Below, piece after piece: positions 21,809 through 30,402 of a DNA stretch of 32,243 nt (position 1 is its first letter; every line of letters begins with the position of its first letter). Location of the stretch: IMG/VR virus record IMGVR_UViG_3300033182_000187, positions 1 through 32,243 of that record; one strand, 5' to 3'. A program made the position numbers and the translations under genes. This DNA is from a virus. A model generated the notes under the pieces. It did not search any database. It worked only from the letters and a program-made list of their open reading frames with translations, and was not told the origin of the DNA.

Positions 21809-23038
21809 ATGAAAAGTTTCTTTCAGTTTTTGAATGAGGCTCAGTCGCAAGCATCAATGCAGGCGAAAAAACTGAACCTTGTAAGTGATGGTCACGGGGG
21901 TTGGTTGGACTCCCGTGGAAAATTTGTTGCGACTACTGAAGATGGCAAGTTAAAGTTTGTTGATAAGAAGAAAAAGAAAGCAGAAGATGACAAACCTGCA
22001 CAACCAAGAGCAGCAGCAAGACCAGAACCTAAAGCAGAACCTAAGAAGGCTGCACCTCAAACGACTGGAGCAAAGAAAGCAAAAGCAGGTGAGGGTGGAG
22101 AGGGTTCTGGAGAAACTACAGAAACTTTGACTGTTGCATTTGGTCGTTTCAATCCTCCAACTGTGGGTCATGGAAAACTGCTTTCTGCAGCACAGAAAGC
22201 AGCAGCAGGAGAAGACCTCAAAATTTATCCTTCACGATCACAAGATCCTAAGAAGAATCCACTGGATCCTGATATGAAGGTTGGATTCATGAAAAAGATG
22301 TTCCCTGAATATGAGGAGAACATTGTGAATGATAATGACATGAGAACAATTTTTAATGTTCTTACTACAGCAGACGAAGAAGGATATCGTAATGTCAATA
22401 TTGTTGTAGGTTCAGATCGTCAGGCAGAGTTTGAAAACCTGGCAACTAAGTACAATGGTGATCTTTATAACTTTGAAAACATTCGTGTTATCTCTGCTGG
22501 TGTAAGAGATGCAGATGCTGAGGGTGTTGAGGGTATGTCAGCATCCAAGATGAGGAAGGCAGTTGCTGATGGGGACTTTGCTGCTTTCCGTCGTGGTATT
22601 CCTAAAGAACTTGATGATGGTGATACTCAAGCATTGTTTGATGCAGTCAGATCTGGTATGGGAATCAAAGCAAAGAAAAAAGAAGTTGCTGAAATGTGGG
22701 AGATTGCACCTAAATGTGATCCAAGAGGATTAAGAGATAACTATGTTTCTGGTAATATCTTTAATATTGGTGATATTGTAGAAAACTTAAACACTGGATT
22801 GATTGGAAAGATTATTCGTAGAGGAACCAATCACTTAATTTGTGTGACGAGAGAGAACTATATGTTCAAATCTTGGATTCGTGATGTTGGTGAAGCAGTT
22901 GTAAACTATCCTGGTCCTTCTGGTGTATCTGGTCCAGAAAGAGAAGTCGGAACCGATTCACTCAGAAAATATACTGAGAGAATGACTGGAGTAGTTGGTA
23001 TCAAAAATTTAATAAATAAGTATAAGAAAAAGAAGTAG
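21809..23038 (+). CDS. Nucleotidyltransferase-domain protein with capsid-targeting-like N-terminus
   Basis: A 409-residue protein. The first 11 residues, MKSFFQFLNEA, closely match the capsid-targeting sequence of T4 internal proteins (MKTYQEFIAEA), which the prohead protease gp21 cuts after Glu10 at an L/I-x-E site; here that is LNE-A. Residues 25-50 (GHGGWLDSRGKFV and on) recur, as I recall, in cyanophage virion proteins. A Lys/Ala/Pro linker spans 52-105. The nucleotidyltransferase domain starts at about 107 with TVAFGRFNPPTVGHGK (TVGH at 118-121, a variant of HxGH) and has GMSASKMRKAV at about 243-253. A C-terminal domain follows from about 300. The likely role is an internal head protein; its enzyme activity is inferred. 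Confidence 0.75.
   Translation: MKSFFQFLNEAQSQASMQAKKLNLVSDGHGGWLDSRGKFVATTEDGKLKFVDKKKKKAEDDKPAQPRAAARPEPKAEPKKAAPQTTGAKKAKAGEGGEGSGETTETLTVAFGRFNPPTVGHGKLLSAAQKAAAGEDLKIYPSRSQDPKKNPLDPDMKVGFMKKMFPEYEENIVNDNDMRTIFNVLTTADEEGYRNVNIVVGSDRQAEFENLATKYNGDLYNFENIRVISAGVRDADAEGVEGMSASKMRKAVADGDFAAFRRGIPKELDDGDTQALFDAVRSGMGIKAKKKEVAEMWEIAPKCDPRGLRDNYVSGNIFNIGDIVENLNTGLIGKIIRRGTNHLICVTRENYMFKSWIRDVGEAVVNYPGPSGVSGPEREVGTDSLRKYTERMTGVVGIKNLINKYKKKK
23011..23018 (+). promoter_or_regulatory. T4-type late promoter inside the end of the preceding gene
   Basis: AATAAATA lies 31 bases before ATG 23049, within the last codons (Asn-Lys-Tyr) of the upstream gene. It fits the late block. Confidence 0.4.
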
Positions 23039-23048
23039 TAGTATCACC

Positions 23049-25304
23049 ATGTCTGGAATTGGTCCTAATCCTCTGAACGATATCTCAAGGGTATACTTAG
23101 AGAGTGTTGCAAAGAAAAAAGACGATACATATCTGGAACCAGATATGAAGAAACGTCAGGTTAATAATGAGAAGGCACGTAAAGAACTTGCTAAGGGTCC
23201 TCAAATGAAGAACCCTCACTTTGAAGAGAAGCAGCAGGGATGGGATGTTGTAAATTCTCTTTCGGATGCTTTCAAAGCAATGCATCAAGATACTGTTGAT
23301 GAAAAGTTTTCTATGGCCGCTGATCCTTCTAAACCAGAAGCTCCACGTCCTACCCGTAAGGCAGAAAACAAGAAAAGCATGAGCATGAGGTCCCGTGCTG
23401 TCAAAGCAATCGGCACTCAACGTCGTCAAGATAAAGAGACTGGTGTCACAGAACAAAATGAACTTGATGAGGCAAAGAAAAAACTTCCTTATGTAAAGAT
23501 GTACCGTAAAGCAGGTAATCTTGGACGTGACGGAAGTCCTGAGGCAATGGAACGTTCTAAGAAAATCACTGGTGTGATGAATAAGAATGCTGAAAGAGTT
23601 GCCGCTCATCGTGAAAAAGATGATGCTGCTAAAGAAGCAAAGAAATTGAGAAAGGAAGCACTTGATCCTGTCGGTAAGGAAGACGGTGACGTTAACAATG
23701 ATGGTAAGAAAGATGGCACCGATAAGTATCTTCTGAATCGTCGCAAGGCAATCGGTAAGGCGATTAAGAAGAAGATGACGGAGGAAAAAAAAATTCTTTC
23801 AGAGGAATGGGTAGCGAATAATGCTGCACAATACTTCTTTAATGAGGGTCTCAATGAAGAAGGTGTAGAAATTTTCATCGAAGAACTTGGACTCGAAGAG
23901 TTTGTATCTTTTGTAGAGGATCTGTCTGCTGACTTACTTACTGAAGCGAGAGCAGCAAGAAGAGCACGTAAAGGTGCAAAATCATATGATCAAGTAAAGG
24001 CAGAGATTGATGCCAAAGAGGCAGCAAAGAAAAAAGCATCTCCTGCAAAAGTTCAGTCTGCTACAGCAACTGCTAAGAAGCAACAACCTAAAAAGAGATC
24101 TGCATTAGACGGCATTGCAAGAACAGTTCTCAAGGGAATGGACCGTCACAAAAAAGCAATGGCAAGAGCAAAGAGTGACATTGAAACTACTAAGAAAATT
24201 GCTTCAAAGGTCGGTAAAGGAGCTAGAGAATTTGGTAAAGGTGTTGCTTCTGGTGTAAAAACTGCTGGCAAAACGGTAAGGGTTGCAAAGAAAGCAGTAT
24301 CTGAGCAATCTAATTGGAGAACAGATCTTTCTGAGGTCATGACTGATGATATTGATTCAAAACCCATCAAAGAAAAATCCGTCAAAAATAAAGTTACGAT
24401 CAATCCTAAACTTGGTGAATCTGTAGAGGAACTGGGTGGAGAGATCGTTGAGATGATTGAAGTTGATGAGTTTGCTTGTATCGTAGAGGAAGTAACTCAA
24501 GAACTGATTGCCGAAGGTTTTGATCCTGAGTATGTCATCCCTGCTATTGAAGAAGCAACGGTAACTTTTGGACATGATACCAAGAAAATGAAGGATGATG
24601 GTTCTCCAGTGGGATCAAAGAGAAGATTTCTCAAGAGAAAAGCAAAATCTTTGATGGGAAAGGCAGCATATAAGGCATACCATGCTGCAAGAGATGCGAA
24701 GAGAGCAATGACTCCTGCAGTTCAGAGAATGAAGACATCTGCAAAACGTGGTATCAGAAAGGCAGCACTTAAGGTTGCTGACAAACTGAAGGAAGAGAAT
24801 GTTGATGAAGCAGTGTATGGTGGCACTCCACCAGAGAAAAAAGACACCCGTATGATTGTCACTGCTGCTGACAAGAAAGGAAACACTCCTGCATATCAGA
24901 GATACAAAGCAGGTGACAAACGTTATAAGGCTGCTGATCACATGGGTGAGGAAATGTCTCCTCAAGAGGTTGCTCTTCAAAAAAGAAAAGCAAACATTGA
25001 CCAGATGATTGCTAAAAGAAGAAAACAGGAACTTGGTAAGGGAGTATCTCCTACCAAAACGATGGGTGAAGCAACTGAAGATTCTTTGAGAGATCGTCGC
25101 ATGGAACGTGGTGGTGTTGGTGGCAACCAACGTTATGACCGTGCTCCTAAAGCACCTAATACCAAGAAGTTTGGTACTGGTAAGACTGCTTTGCAAAAAG
25201 ATATGGAGAAGAAGTACGGTAAAGGTAAATCTGCCATGGATATTGTAAGAGCAGAAATTCGTGCTAAGCATGGCAAAGGTGCCATCATCGATAAGAAGAA
25301 GTAA
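23049..25304 (+). CDS. Lys/Glu-rich late protein, possible prohead core or internal protein
   Basis: A 751-residue, very charged and Lys/Ala/Glu-rich protein, mostly helical or disordered. It opens with PNPLNDISRVYLESVAKK, a start I associate with virion-type proteins in marine phages. A calcium-loop-like DVNNDGKKDGTD begins at Asp214 (D-x-N-x-D-G spacing as in EF-hand or dockerin loops). Several (L/I)-x-E sites for a gp21-type protease occur, such as LTE-A (Glu299), LGE-S and IAE-G. This composition suits a scaffold or DNA-binding internal protein that is cut during head maturation. Two acidic helical segments (about 265-297 and 458-500) resemble each other. The function is inferred from composition and context. 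Confidence 0.75.
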   Translation: MSGIGPNPLNDISRVYLESVAKKKDDTYLEPDMKKRQVNNEKARKELAKGPQMKNPHFEEKQQGWDVVNSLSDAFKAMHQDTVDEKFSMAADPSKPEAPRPTRKAENKKSMSMRSRAVKAIGTQRRQDKETGVTEQNELDEAKKKLPYVKMYRKAGNLGRDGSPEAMERSKKITGVMNKNAERVAAHREKDDAAKEAKKLRKEALDPVGKEDGDVNNDGKKDGTDKYLLNRRKAIGKAIKKKMTEEKKILSEEWVANNAAQYFFNEGLNEEGVEIFIEELGLEEFVSFVEDLSADLLTEARAARRARKGAKSYDQVKAEIDAKEAAKKKASPAKVQSATATAKKQQPKKRSALDGIARTVLKGMDRHKKAMARAKSDIETTKKIASKVGKGAREFGKGVASGVKTAGKTVRVAKKAVSEQSNWRTDLSEVMTDDIDSKPIKEKSVKNKVTINPKLGESVEELGGEIVEMIEVDEFACIVEEVTQELIAEGFDPEYVIPAIEEATVTFGHDTKKMKDDGSPVGSKRRFLKRKAKSLMGKAAYKAYHAARDAKRAMTPAVQRMKTSAKRGIRKAALKVADKLKEENVDEAVYGGTPPEKKDTRMIVTAADKKGNTPAYQRYKAGDKRYKAADHMGEEMSPQEVALQKRKANIDQMIAKRRKQELGKGVSPTKTMGEATEDSLRDRRMERGGVGGNQRYDRAPKAPNTKKFGTGKTALQKDMEKKYGKGKSAMDIVRAEIRAKHGKGAIIDKKK

Positions 25305-25305
25305 A

Positions 25306-25923
25306 ATGCCTGCCGTATCTAAAAAGCAGCAACGATTCTTCGGAATAGTTCGTGCCATCCAAAAAGGTGAGATGGCACCTACTACTCCTGAGACCGCCAA
25401 GGCAGCTGCTGACATGAAGAAGAGTGATGTAAAAGATTTTGCATCTACTAAGCACAAGAAACTTCCTGAGAAGAAAGTTGCAAAAGAAGCAGCAGAATTT
25501 TCTCAGAGAGATAAGATTATGAAGAAGGCAAAACCTCTCCACAAGCATCTCTATAAAAACCTTCATAAGAAGGACACATCTGGTGATGTGAACGAAACAT
25601 TCACCATTGATCCCAAAGCACATAGACAGCAGCAACGTGCCAAAAAGATTCGGGATAGAACTAAAACTGGTGATGAGGGTTCTGAAATTGCAAAGAAAAA
25701 GGTAAAAGGACCAGCACTTTTTGGAGAAACTGCTTACTATAAATCTAGTAGTAAGTATCAAAAGAAAGTTGCTGACTCAGAAAAACGTCATAAGGAACGA
25801 GACAAACGAATGAAGTTTGGTAAGTTTTATGACAGAGCAAAGGAAGCAAAGAACCGTCTTCGTCCTGGTGAAGTAAAACGTTATGATAAAAACTTAGGAA
25901 GGTATGTTTCTAACAAAGATTGA
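25306..25923 (+). CDS. Basic phage protein of the MPAVSKxQQRFFG family
   Basis: A 205-residue, highly basic protein. Its start, MPAVSKKQQRFFGIVRAIQK, matches a phage family often listed as DUF3008, whose role is unknown. The first 50 residues form the conserved part (to KSDVKDFASTKHKKLPEK). The rest is Lys/Arg-rich (QQQRAKKIRDRTK, then EKRHKERDKRMKFGKFYDRAK) and could bind DNA. ATG 25306 follows one base after the previous stop; the longer frame from 25261 is inside that gene. It belongs with the Lys-rich late proteins. Confidence 0.8.
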   Translation: MPAVSKKQQRFFGIVRAIQKGEMAPTTPETAKAAADMKKSDVKDFASTKHKKLPEKKVAKEAAEFSQRDKIMKKAKPLHKHLYKNLHKKDTSGDVNETFTIDPKAHRQQQRAKKIRDRTKTGDEGSEIAKKKVKGPALFGETAYYKSSSKYQKKVADSEKRHKERDKRMKFGKFYDRAKEAKNRLRPGEVKRYDKNLGRYVSNKD

Positions 25924-25952
25924 TATATAGAATATAATCTATTGAGGTCATC

Positions 25953-26156
25953 ATGCTTTCATTTCTTCTTCCATTAGCATCAAAAATCATTACTGATGCA
26001 GTCGCCAAGATTCCAGACAATGAGGAACTTGGAGAGAAACTCATTGACATCTGTTTAGTCATTTTAGACAAGGCAGTTAAACTCACCAAAACTGACATGG
26101 ACGACCAATTGTTAGAGGTCGTAACCAAGGCAATTAAGACCCGTGAGGGTGAGTAA
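25953..26156 (+). CDS. Small conserved hypothetical protein
   Basis: A 67-residue helical protein with GAGGT (25944-25948) before its ATG. The first 15 residues (MLSFLLPLASKIITD) are hydrophobic, but the helix soon turns polar, so it is amphipathic rather than a clear membrane span or signal peptide. Two further amphipathic helices follow (GEKLIDICLVILDKAVKLTK, then LLEVVTKAIK). It recalls holin-adjacent or virion-associated small proteins, but I cannot assign it. Confidence 0.7.
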   Translation: MLSFLLPLASKIITDAVAKIPDNEELGEKLIDICLVILDKAVKLTKTDMDDQLLEVVTKAIKTREGE

Positions 26157-26159
26157 TTT

Positions 26160-26167
26160 TATAAATA
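26160..26167 (+). promoter_or_regulatory. T4-type late promoter
   Basis: TATAAATA, an exact T4 late consensus, lies 34 bases before ATG 26201. It supports strong late expression of the following beta-rich gene. Confidence 0.7.
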
Positions 26168-26200
26168 TCTTATAGCAAATAAATTTATCGAGAGTAAGAC

Positions 26201-26758
26201 ATGGCACTCTGGGGCAAGAATGATAACATAACTGTCGCAACTGATGGTACTGTATCCTTAGATTATGATACTAAAGTGGTAACTGGAACTGGCACGACTT
26301 TTGGTGATGCCACTGTTGGTTCAGCTAAAACTGGTGATATAATTAGATTTGGCTTTAGAGATGCCACTGCTGGTGTTGGCACCTATTTCGGTGATGCTGT
26401 GATCGTTGGCATTGCTAGCACTACTCAACTTACCATTGGATCTACTGCTGGTCTTAGTGGTGTTGCTATTGCAAATACATCATTCACTATTGCAGAACTT
26501 CCTAAGTCGAGCATAGTTGATGCATCGTACAGTGAGAACACTGGTGTTGGTGGAACCACTGATAAGTTCATCTATGGTATTTCTACTAATGGTATGAGTG
26601 CGGCAGATGGAACTGCATTTGAGGTTCCTCATGCTGGTTGGGTTGGTATTCAAACTTACTTGGATCAACACGGAACACTGAGAGTCAAGAGTGAGGTTCT
26701 TGTTGCTATGTCTGGCATCACAACTGGTAACCGTCCTACCTTCCCTGATCAAAAATAA
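26201..26758 (+). CDS. Probable virion structural protein
   Basis: A 185-residue protein rich in Gly, Thr, Ser and Ala with low charge, as expected for an all-beta virion surface or tail protein. The start, MALWGKNDNITVATDGTVSL, and the TKVVTGTGTTFGDATVG stretch are typical of structural proteins I recall from marine T4-like phages. Short repeats such as GTGTTFGDATVG and GTYFGDAVIVG suggest internal duplication. It has its own exact late promoter and no overlap with neighbours. Which virion part it forms cannot be told. Confidence 0.75.
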   Translation: MALWGKNDNITVATDGTVSLDYDTKVVTGTGTTFGDATVGSAKTGDIIRFGFRDATAGVGTYFGDAVIVGIASTTQLTIGSTAGLSGVAIANTSFTIAELPKSSIVDASYSENTGVGGTTDKFIYGISTNGMSAADGTAFEVPHAGWVGIQTYLDQHGTLRVKSEVLVAMSGITTGNRPTFPDQK

Positions 26759-26768
26759 TAAATGATTT

Positions 26769-27161
26769 ATGCTTTTTAATGAATTGAATGAGGATAATTT
26801 TTTATTATTCGCTATAAAGAACTATCAAAATCCTCAGGCGGTAACAAAAGAGGATTTTGATAGGGACTTGAACCACTTCAAGTACATCAAAAGATTACTG
26901 AAACGATACAAGAATACGGGTCAACTCAAAACTCATCTTCTTTTAAATCATTTTATCATTCTTTATAATATTTTTGGAGAAGCAACAACACCAATGTTGT
27001 TTTTTAAAATTGAGAGTGATCTTTGGTCTTCCATGAAAAGTTTTATTATTTTTTTGGGAAAATTGCCAGAGTATCCTCACTCGTCAATACATGATATTCA
27101 GGTAGATATGCAGTGTTTGACAGAACTTTATAGGATCTATAATGAAAAAGAATCCTCTTGA
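26769..27161 (+). CDS. Conserved hypothetical phage protein
   Basis: A 130-residue mainly helical protein of a family common in T4-like and pelagic phages with no known function. Features include FNELNEDNFLLFAIKNY at the start, a basic FKYIKRLLKRYK helix and LLLNHFIILYNIFG. It overlaps the next gene by 20 bases, and GGATC precedes that gene's start. It starts the group of small genes leading to primase. Confidence 0.75.
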   Translation: MLFNELNEDNFLLFAIKNYQNPQAVTKEDFDRDLNHFKYIKRLLKRYKNTGQLKTHLLLNHFIILYNIFGEATTPMLFFKIESDLWSSMKSFIIFLGKLPEYPHSSIHDIQVDMQCLTELYRIYNEKESS

Positions 27162-27333
27162 TAAGATTATTCAGATGATTCGTGAGGATATTCCCACGAA
27201 TGCGATGGCACATGGGAAGATTGCAGGTTCTGTAGAGGCAGGAGATGACCCTCCTGTAAGGAAGAAAAAGAGATATATCTATCAAAAGGGTGTAAGAAAA
27301 CTCTGGAAACCTAACGATGGACGAAGAAGTTAA
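27142..27333 (+). CDS. Small basic conserved phage protein
   Basis: A 63-residue protein with an N-terminal helix (DKIIQMIREDIPTNA), a flexible GKIAGSVEAGDDPPV segment and a basic C-terminus (RKKKRYIYQKGVRKLW). The AGDDPP-then-basic pattern is one I associate with small proteins of marine T4-like phages next to the DUF-type gene upstream. It overlaps both neighbours (20 bases upstream, 17 downstream), so translation is coupled. Function unknown. Confidence 0.7.
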   Translation: MKKNPLDKIIQMIREDIPTNAMAHGKIAGSVEAGDDPPVRKKKRYIYQKGVRKLWKPNDGRRS

Positions 27334-27718
27334 GGTCGCAGTATTAGAGACGAGACTAGAAAACTTCGAGACCTTAGTCACAAGGTTGGACTCTGCTATT
27401 GAAAAAATTGCAGAGGTAAATAACAATGTGTCTAGGATGCTTGCTGTTCATGAGCAGAGAATTTCTAAACAAGAAGAGATCGACGAAATTTTGTTTGATA
27501 AAATCGACAAACTGCGTGATAAAATGGACAGCGATCATGACATCGTTAGTCAACGATTATCAGTATTGGAACGAAAACTTTGGATTGGCATCGGAGCATT
27601 GGGAGCAGTATTGATTTTCACGAATCCACAAGCAATTAAAATGGTTAAGCCCTTGTTATCCTCTGCTGAAAGTGCTATAGTGTCACCAGCAGTTGCCTTC
27701 GTGAATGGATCATATTGA
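27317..27718 (+). CDS. Coiled-coil protein with a C-terminal membrane span
   Basis: A 133-residue protein. Heptad-rich coiled coil covers about residues 5-88 (ETRLENFETLVTRLDSAIEK and on). A hydrophobic segment at about 89-105 (WIGIGALGAVLIFTNP) could span the membrane, followed by a short hydrophobic tail. This shape resembles phage hemolysin XhlA- or spanin-like small proteins, but the context is replication genes, so no function is claimed. It overlaps primase by 14 bases. Confidence 0.7.
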   Translation: MDEEVKVAVLETRLENFETLVTRLDSAIEKIAEVNNNVSRMLAVHEQRISKQEEIDEILFDKIDKLRDKMDSDHDIVSQRLSVLERKLWIGIGALGAVLIFTNPQAIKMVKPLLSSAESAIVSPAVAFVNGSY

Positions 27719-28673
27719 TTCCAAATTTATTGGACTTGTATCCCCTCGACTAGAAAAGTTTAAGAGAGTAAAGGCAAATTTGTACAACTTTCGTTGTCCG
27801 ATTTGTGGTGACTCAAAGAAAAACAAGAGCAAAACACGGGGATATATCTATGGAGTAAAGGAAAATACCAACTTCAAGTGCCATAATTGTGGTGCTTCGA
27901 TGTCTCTTAACAATTTTTTGAAGCAAGTTGACCCTGCTGTTCACAAACAGTATGTCATGGAGAAGTTCAAAGGTGGTTTTACTGGGAGAAATTTCGTTTC
28001 TGAGGAACCAGAATTTAAGTTTGAGGCACCTAAGTTTAAAAGAAAACTGAAACTGCCTAAGGCATCTGAACATCCTAGATCTGCTGGATATCTTACCGCA
28101 AGGAAACTTGATCCGTCTAAATTTTATTATGCCGAACACTTTAAAAAGTTTGTAAACAGTATTAAACCAACATTTGATGACACAAAGTACGATGAAGAGA
28201 GGATAATCATTCCACTTTATTATGAAAAGAACTTAATTGGTCTCCAGGGAAGATCTATAAATCCCAGCCCTGTTAAATACATTACCGTGATGCTTGATGA
28301 TGATGCACCAAAAATCTACGGATTGGATAACATCAGAAGAGATGCTCCAGTCTACGTTACAGAAGGACCTTTCGACAGCACGTTCATTTGCAATGCGATT
28401 GCTATGTGTGGAGCTGATGCTGATGTCAGTCGTTGGGGGATTAGCAATCCTGTTTGGATCTATGATAATGAACCCCGCAACAGAGAGATTACAAACAGAA
28501 TCTCTAAGACCATTGATTCTGGTCAGTCAGTAGTCATTTGGCCTGAGAGCATAGATGACAAAGACATAAATGATATGGTAATGTCTGGACTGGATGTGCA
28601 GTCCGTGATAGAATCAAACACATACTCTGGTTTAGAAGCAAAACTTAAATTTACCACCTGGAAGAAGATATGA
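27705..28673 (+). CDS. 61: DNA primase gp61
   Basis: The primase that makes RNA primers on the lagging strand with helicase gp41. A zinc ribbon is formed by Cys31, Cys34 (CPIC), Cys59 and Cys62 (CHNC). A TOPRIM-type core follows: YVTEGPFDSTF supplies the acidic residue, and IDDKDINDMV the later acidic group. The length of 322 residues is near T4's 342. The stop overlaps the ATG of nrdA-N (ATGA), tying primer synthesis to dNTP supply. Confidence 0.93.
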   Translation: MDHIDSKFIGLVSPRLEKFKRVKANLYNFRCPICGDSKKNKSKTRGYIYGVKENTNFKCHNCGASMSLNNFLKQVDPAVHKQYVMEKFKGGFTGRNFVSEEPEFKFEAPKFKRKLKLPKASEHPRSAGYLTARKLDPSKFYYAEHFKKFVNSIKPTFDDTKYDEERIIIPLYYEKNLIGLQGRSINPSPVKYITVMLDDDAPKIYGLDNIRRDAPVYVTEGPFDSTFICNAIAMCGADADVSRWGISNPVWIYDNEPRNREITNRISKTIDSGQSVVIWPESIDDKDINDMVMSGLDVQSVIESNTYSGLEAKLKFTTWKKI

Positions 28674-30343
28674 CGAACGGCACCAAGGTTAAAAAGAGAG
28701 ACGGAAGAATTGAACCTCTTGACCTAGAAAAGATGCATTTGATGGTTGAAGAGGCAACAAAGGGTCTTGCAGGGGTCTCTGCAAGTCAAGTTGAGATCCA
28801 GTCCGGTATTCAATTTTATGACGGAATTACCACTGGTGAGATTCAAGAAATTTTGATTCGTTCTGCTTCCGACCTCATTGATCTTGATCATCCCAACTAT
28901 CAGTTTGTGGCAGCACGTCTGCTTTTGTTCAGTCTCCGTAAGAGTCTCTATGGCAAGATGAGAGAACTTCCTCATCTTGAGGCACATATCATGGACTGTA
29001 CTAACATTGATGTTTATGATAAAGAAATCTTCCTTAAGTACTCAAAGGAGGAGATTGATAAAGCAAATGGATTCATCGATCATGATCGTGATTTTCTGTT
29101 TACCTATGCTGGTCTGAGGCAGGTTGTAGATAAATACCTAGTACAGGACAGAAGTGGTGGTGGAGTTTATGAAACTCCACAGTTCATGTACATCATGATT
29201 GCCCTGACAATCTTTGCAGAATATCCTAAAGAGACACGTCTCTCATATGTCAAAAGATACTACGACGCAATCTCCAGACACAGACTCAACATTCCCACAC
29301 CTATCATGGCGGGAGTGCGAACTCCACTTCGACAATTTGCTAGCTGTGTTCTTGTTGATGTTGATGACACCCTCGATAGTATCTTTAGCTCTGATATGGC
29401 AATTGGCAAATACGTTGCACAAAGGGCGGGAATCGGTATCAACGCAGGTAGAATCCGTGGCATCAACAGTAAAATCCGAGGGGGTGAAGTTCAGCACACT
29501 GGCGTTGTTCCGTTTCTCAAGAAGTTTGAATCAACTGTCAGATGCTGTACGCAAAATGGCATCAGAGGTGGATCAGCTACGGTTCACTTTCCAATCTGGC
29601 ACCAAGAAATAGAAGACATCATTGTTCTGAAGAACAACAAAGGTACAGAAGATAACAGGGTTCGCAAACTTGACTACTCAATCCAGATTTCAAAACTTTT
29701 CTACGAACGTTTCATCACTGATGGAGAGATTAGCCTCTTCTCACCGCATGACGTACCAGGTTTATATGACGCTTTTGGTACTGATAGGTTCGATGATTTA
29801 TATGTTGGTTTTGAACGAGATGAGTCTGTTCCAAGAAAAACTATTGGGGCACAGAAACTGATCCTTGATCTTCTGAAGGAGAGAGCAGAAACTGGTCGTC
29901 TCTATATCATGAACATCGACCACTGCAATTCACACTCGTCTTTCAAGGACAAGGTTAATATGAGTAATCTTTGTGTTTCTGGTGATACTAAAATCAAAAT
30001 TAGGGTTACGACTCATAAGGAAGTTGCTGGAAAACATACTAAAACTTACAAACTTCCTTTGGAAATTGAAATGAAACAACTTGAAGAACTTATTCAAGAA
30101 GGTCTTCCTTTAGAACTTGTTGAGGTTCTTTCTCGTGATATTGACACTGGTAATCAAGAAATTGATTACCACCAAATCACTGCATTTGCTCAAACATCAC
30201 CGAAAGCAAAAGTAATGAAAATTACTGATGAGGAAAGTGGTAAGAGTATTGTTGTTACTCCAGATCATAAAGTGTATACCAAAAATCGTGGATATGTGAT
30301 GGCAAAGCACCTCAAAGAAACTGACATTCTAGATATTATTTGA
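28670..30343 (+). CDS. nrdA: Ribonucleotide reductase alpha, N-terminal part fused to N-intein half (fractured gene)
   Basis: Class Ia ribonucleotide reductase large subunit, first piece, 557 residues. Residues 1-434 are NrdA. An ATP-cone regulatory domain covers about 1-95, and Cys226 (FASCVLV) corresponds to redox Cys225 of E. coli. The extein stops after MSNL, just before the position of the thiyl-radical Cys439. Residues 435-557 are an N-terminal intein half: it begins with Cys435 (CVSGDTKIKI, splicing block A) and has block B as VVTPDHKVYT (T-x-x-H), then NRGYVMAKHLKETD. The stop comes before any block F/G, which are supplied by the ORF at 31070. It resembles the NrdA-2 split intein type known from marine metagenomes. 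Confidence 0.92.
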   Translation: MTNGTKVKKRDGRIEPLDLEKMHLMVEEATKGLAGVSASQVEIQSGIQFYDGITTGEIQEILIRSASDLIDLDHPNYQFVAARLLLFSLRKSLYGKMRELPHLEAHIMDCTNIDVYDKEIFLKYSKEEIDKANGFIDHDRDFLFTYAGLRQVVDKYLVQDRSGGGVYETPQFMYIMIALTIFAEYPKETRLSYVKRYYDAISRHRLNIPTPIMAGVRTPLRQFASCVLVDVDDTLDSIFSSDMAIGKYVAQRAGIGINAGRIRGINSKIRGGEVQHTGVVPFLKKFESTVRCCTQNGIRGGSATVHFPIWHQEIEDIIVLKNNKGTEDNRVRKLDYSIQISKLFYERFITDGEISLFSPHDVPGLYDAFGTDRFDDLYVGFERDESVPRKTIGAQKLILDLLKERAETGRLYIMNIDHCNSHSSFKDKVNMSNLCVSGDTKIKIRVTTHKEVAGKHTKTYKLPLEIEMKQLEELIQEGLPLELVEVLSRDIDTGNQEIDYHQITAFAQTSPKAKVMKITDEESGKSIVVTPDHKVYTKNRGYVMAKHLKETDILDII

Positions 30344-30344
30344 T

Positions 30345-30402
30345 TTATAGGAAGTGTAATGTCTATATTTTATAAATAGTTATGAGATTACACTTCCTAT
30401 AA
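30345..30402 (+). promoter_or_regulatory. Perfect 16-bp hairpin with late promoter in the loop, covering a start codon
   Basis: The arms 30345-30360 and 30387-30402 are perfect reverse complements. The right arm ends on the A of the endonuclease ATG. The 26-base loop contains TATAAATA (30371-30378). RNA read through from nrdA would fold and block the start codon; RNA from the loop promoter, starting near 30384, would lack the left arm. A six-codon micro-ORF with its own AGGA (ATG 30359 to TAG 30379) runs from the left arm into the promoter. Confidence 0.75.

Noticed and set aside
25934-25939. TATAAT before the gene at 25953
   Set aside because: No -35 box at 15-19 bases, and AT-rich gaps give TATAAT by chance.
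26756-26765. Late promoter before the gene at 26769
   Set aside because: AATAATAAATG is close to, but does not match, NATAAATA; the final A is replaced by G and the spacing to the ATG is very short.
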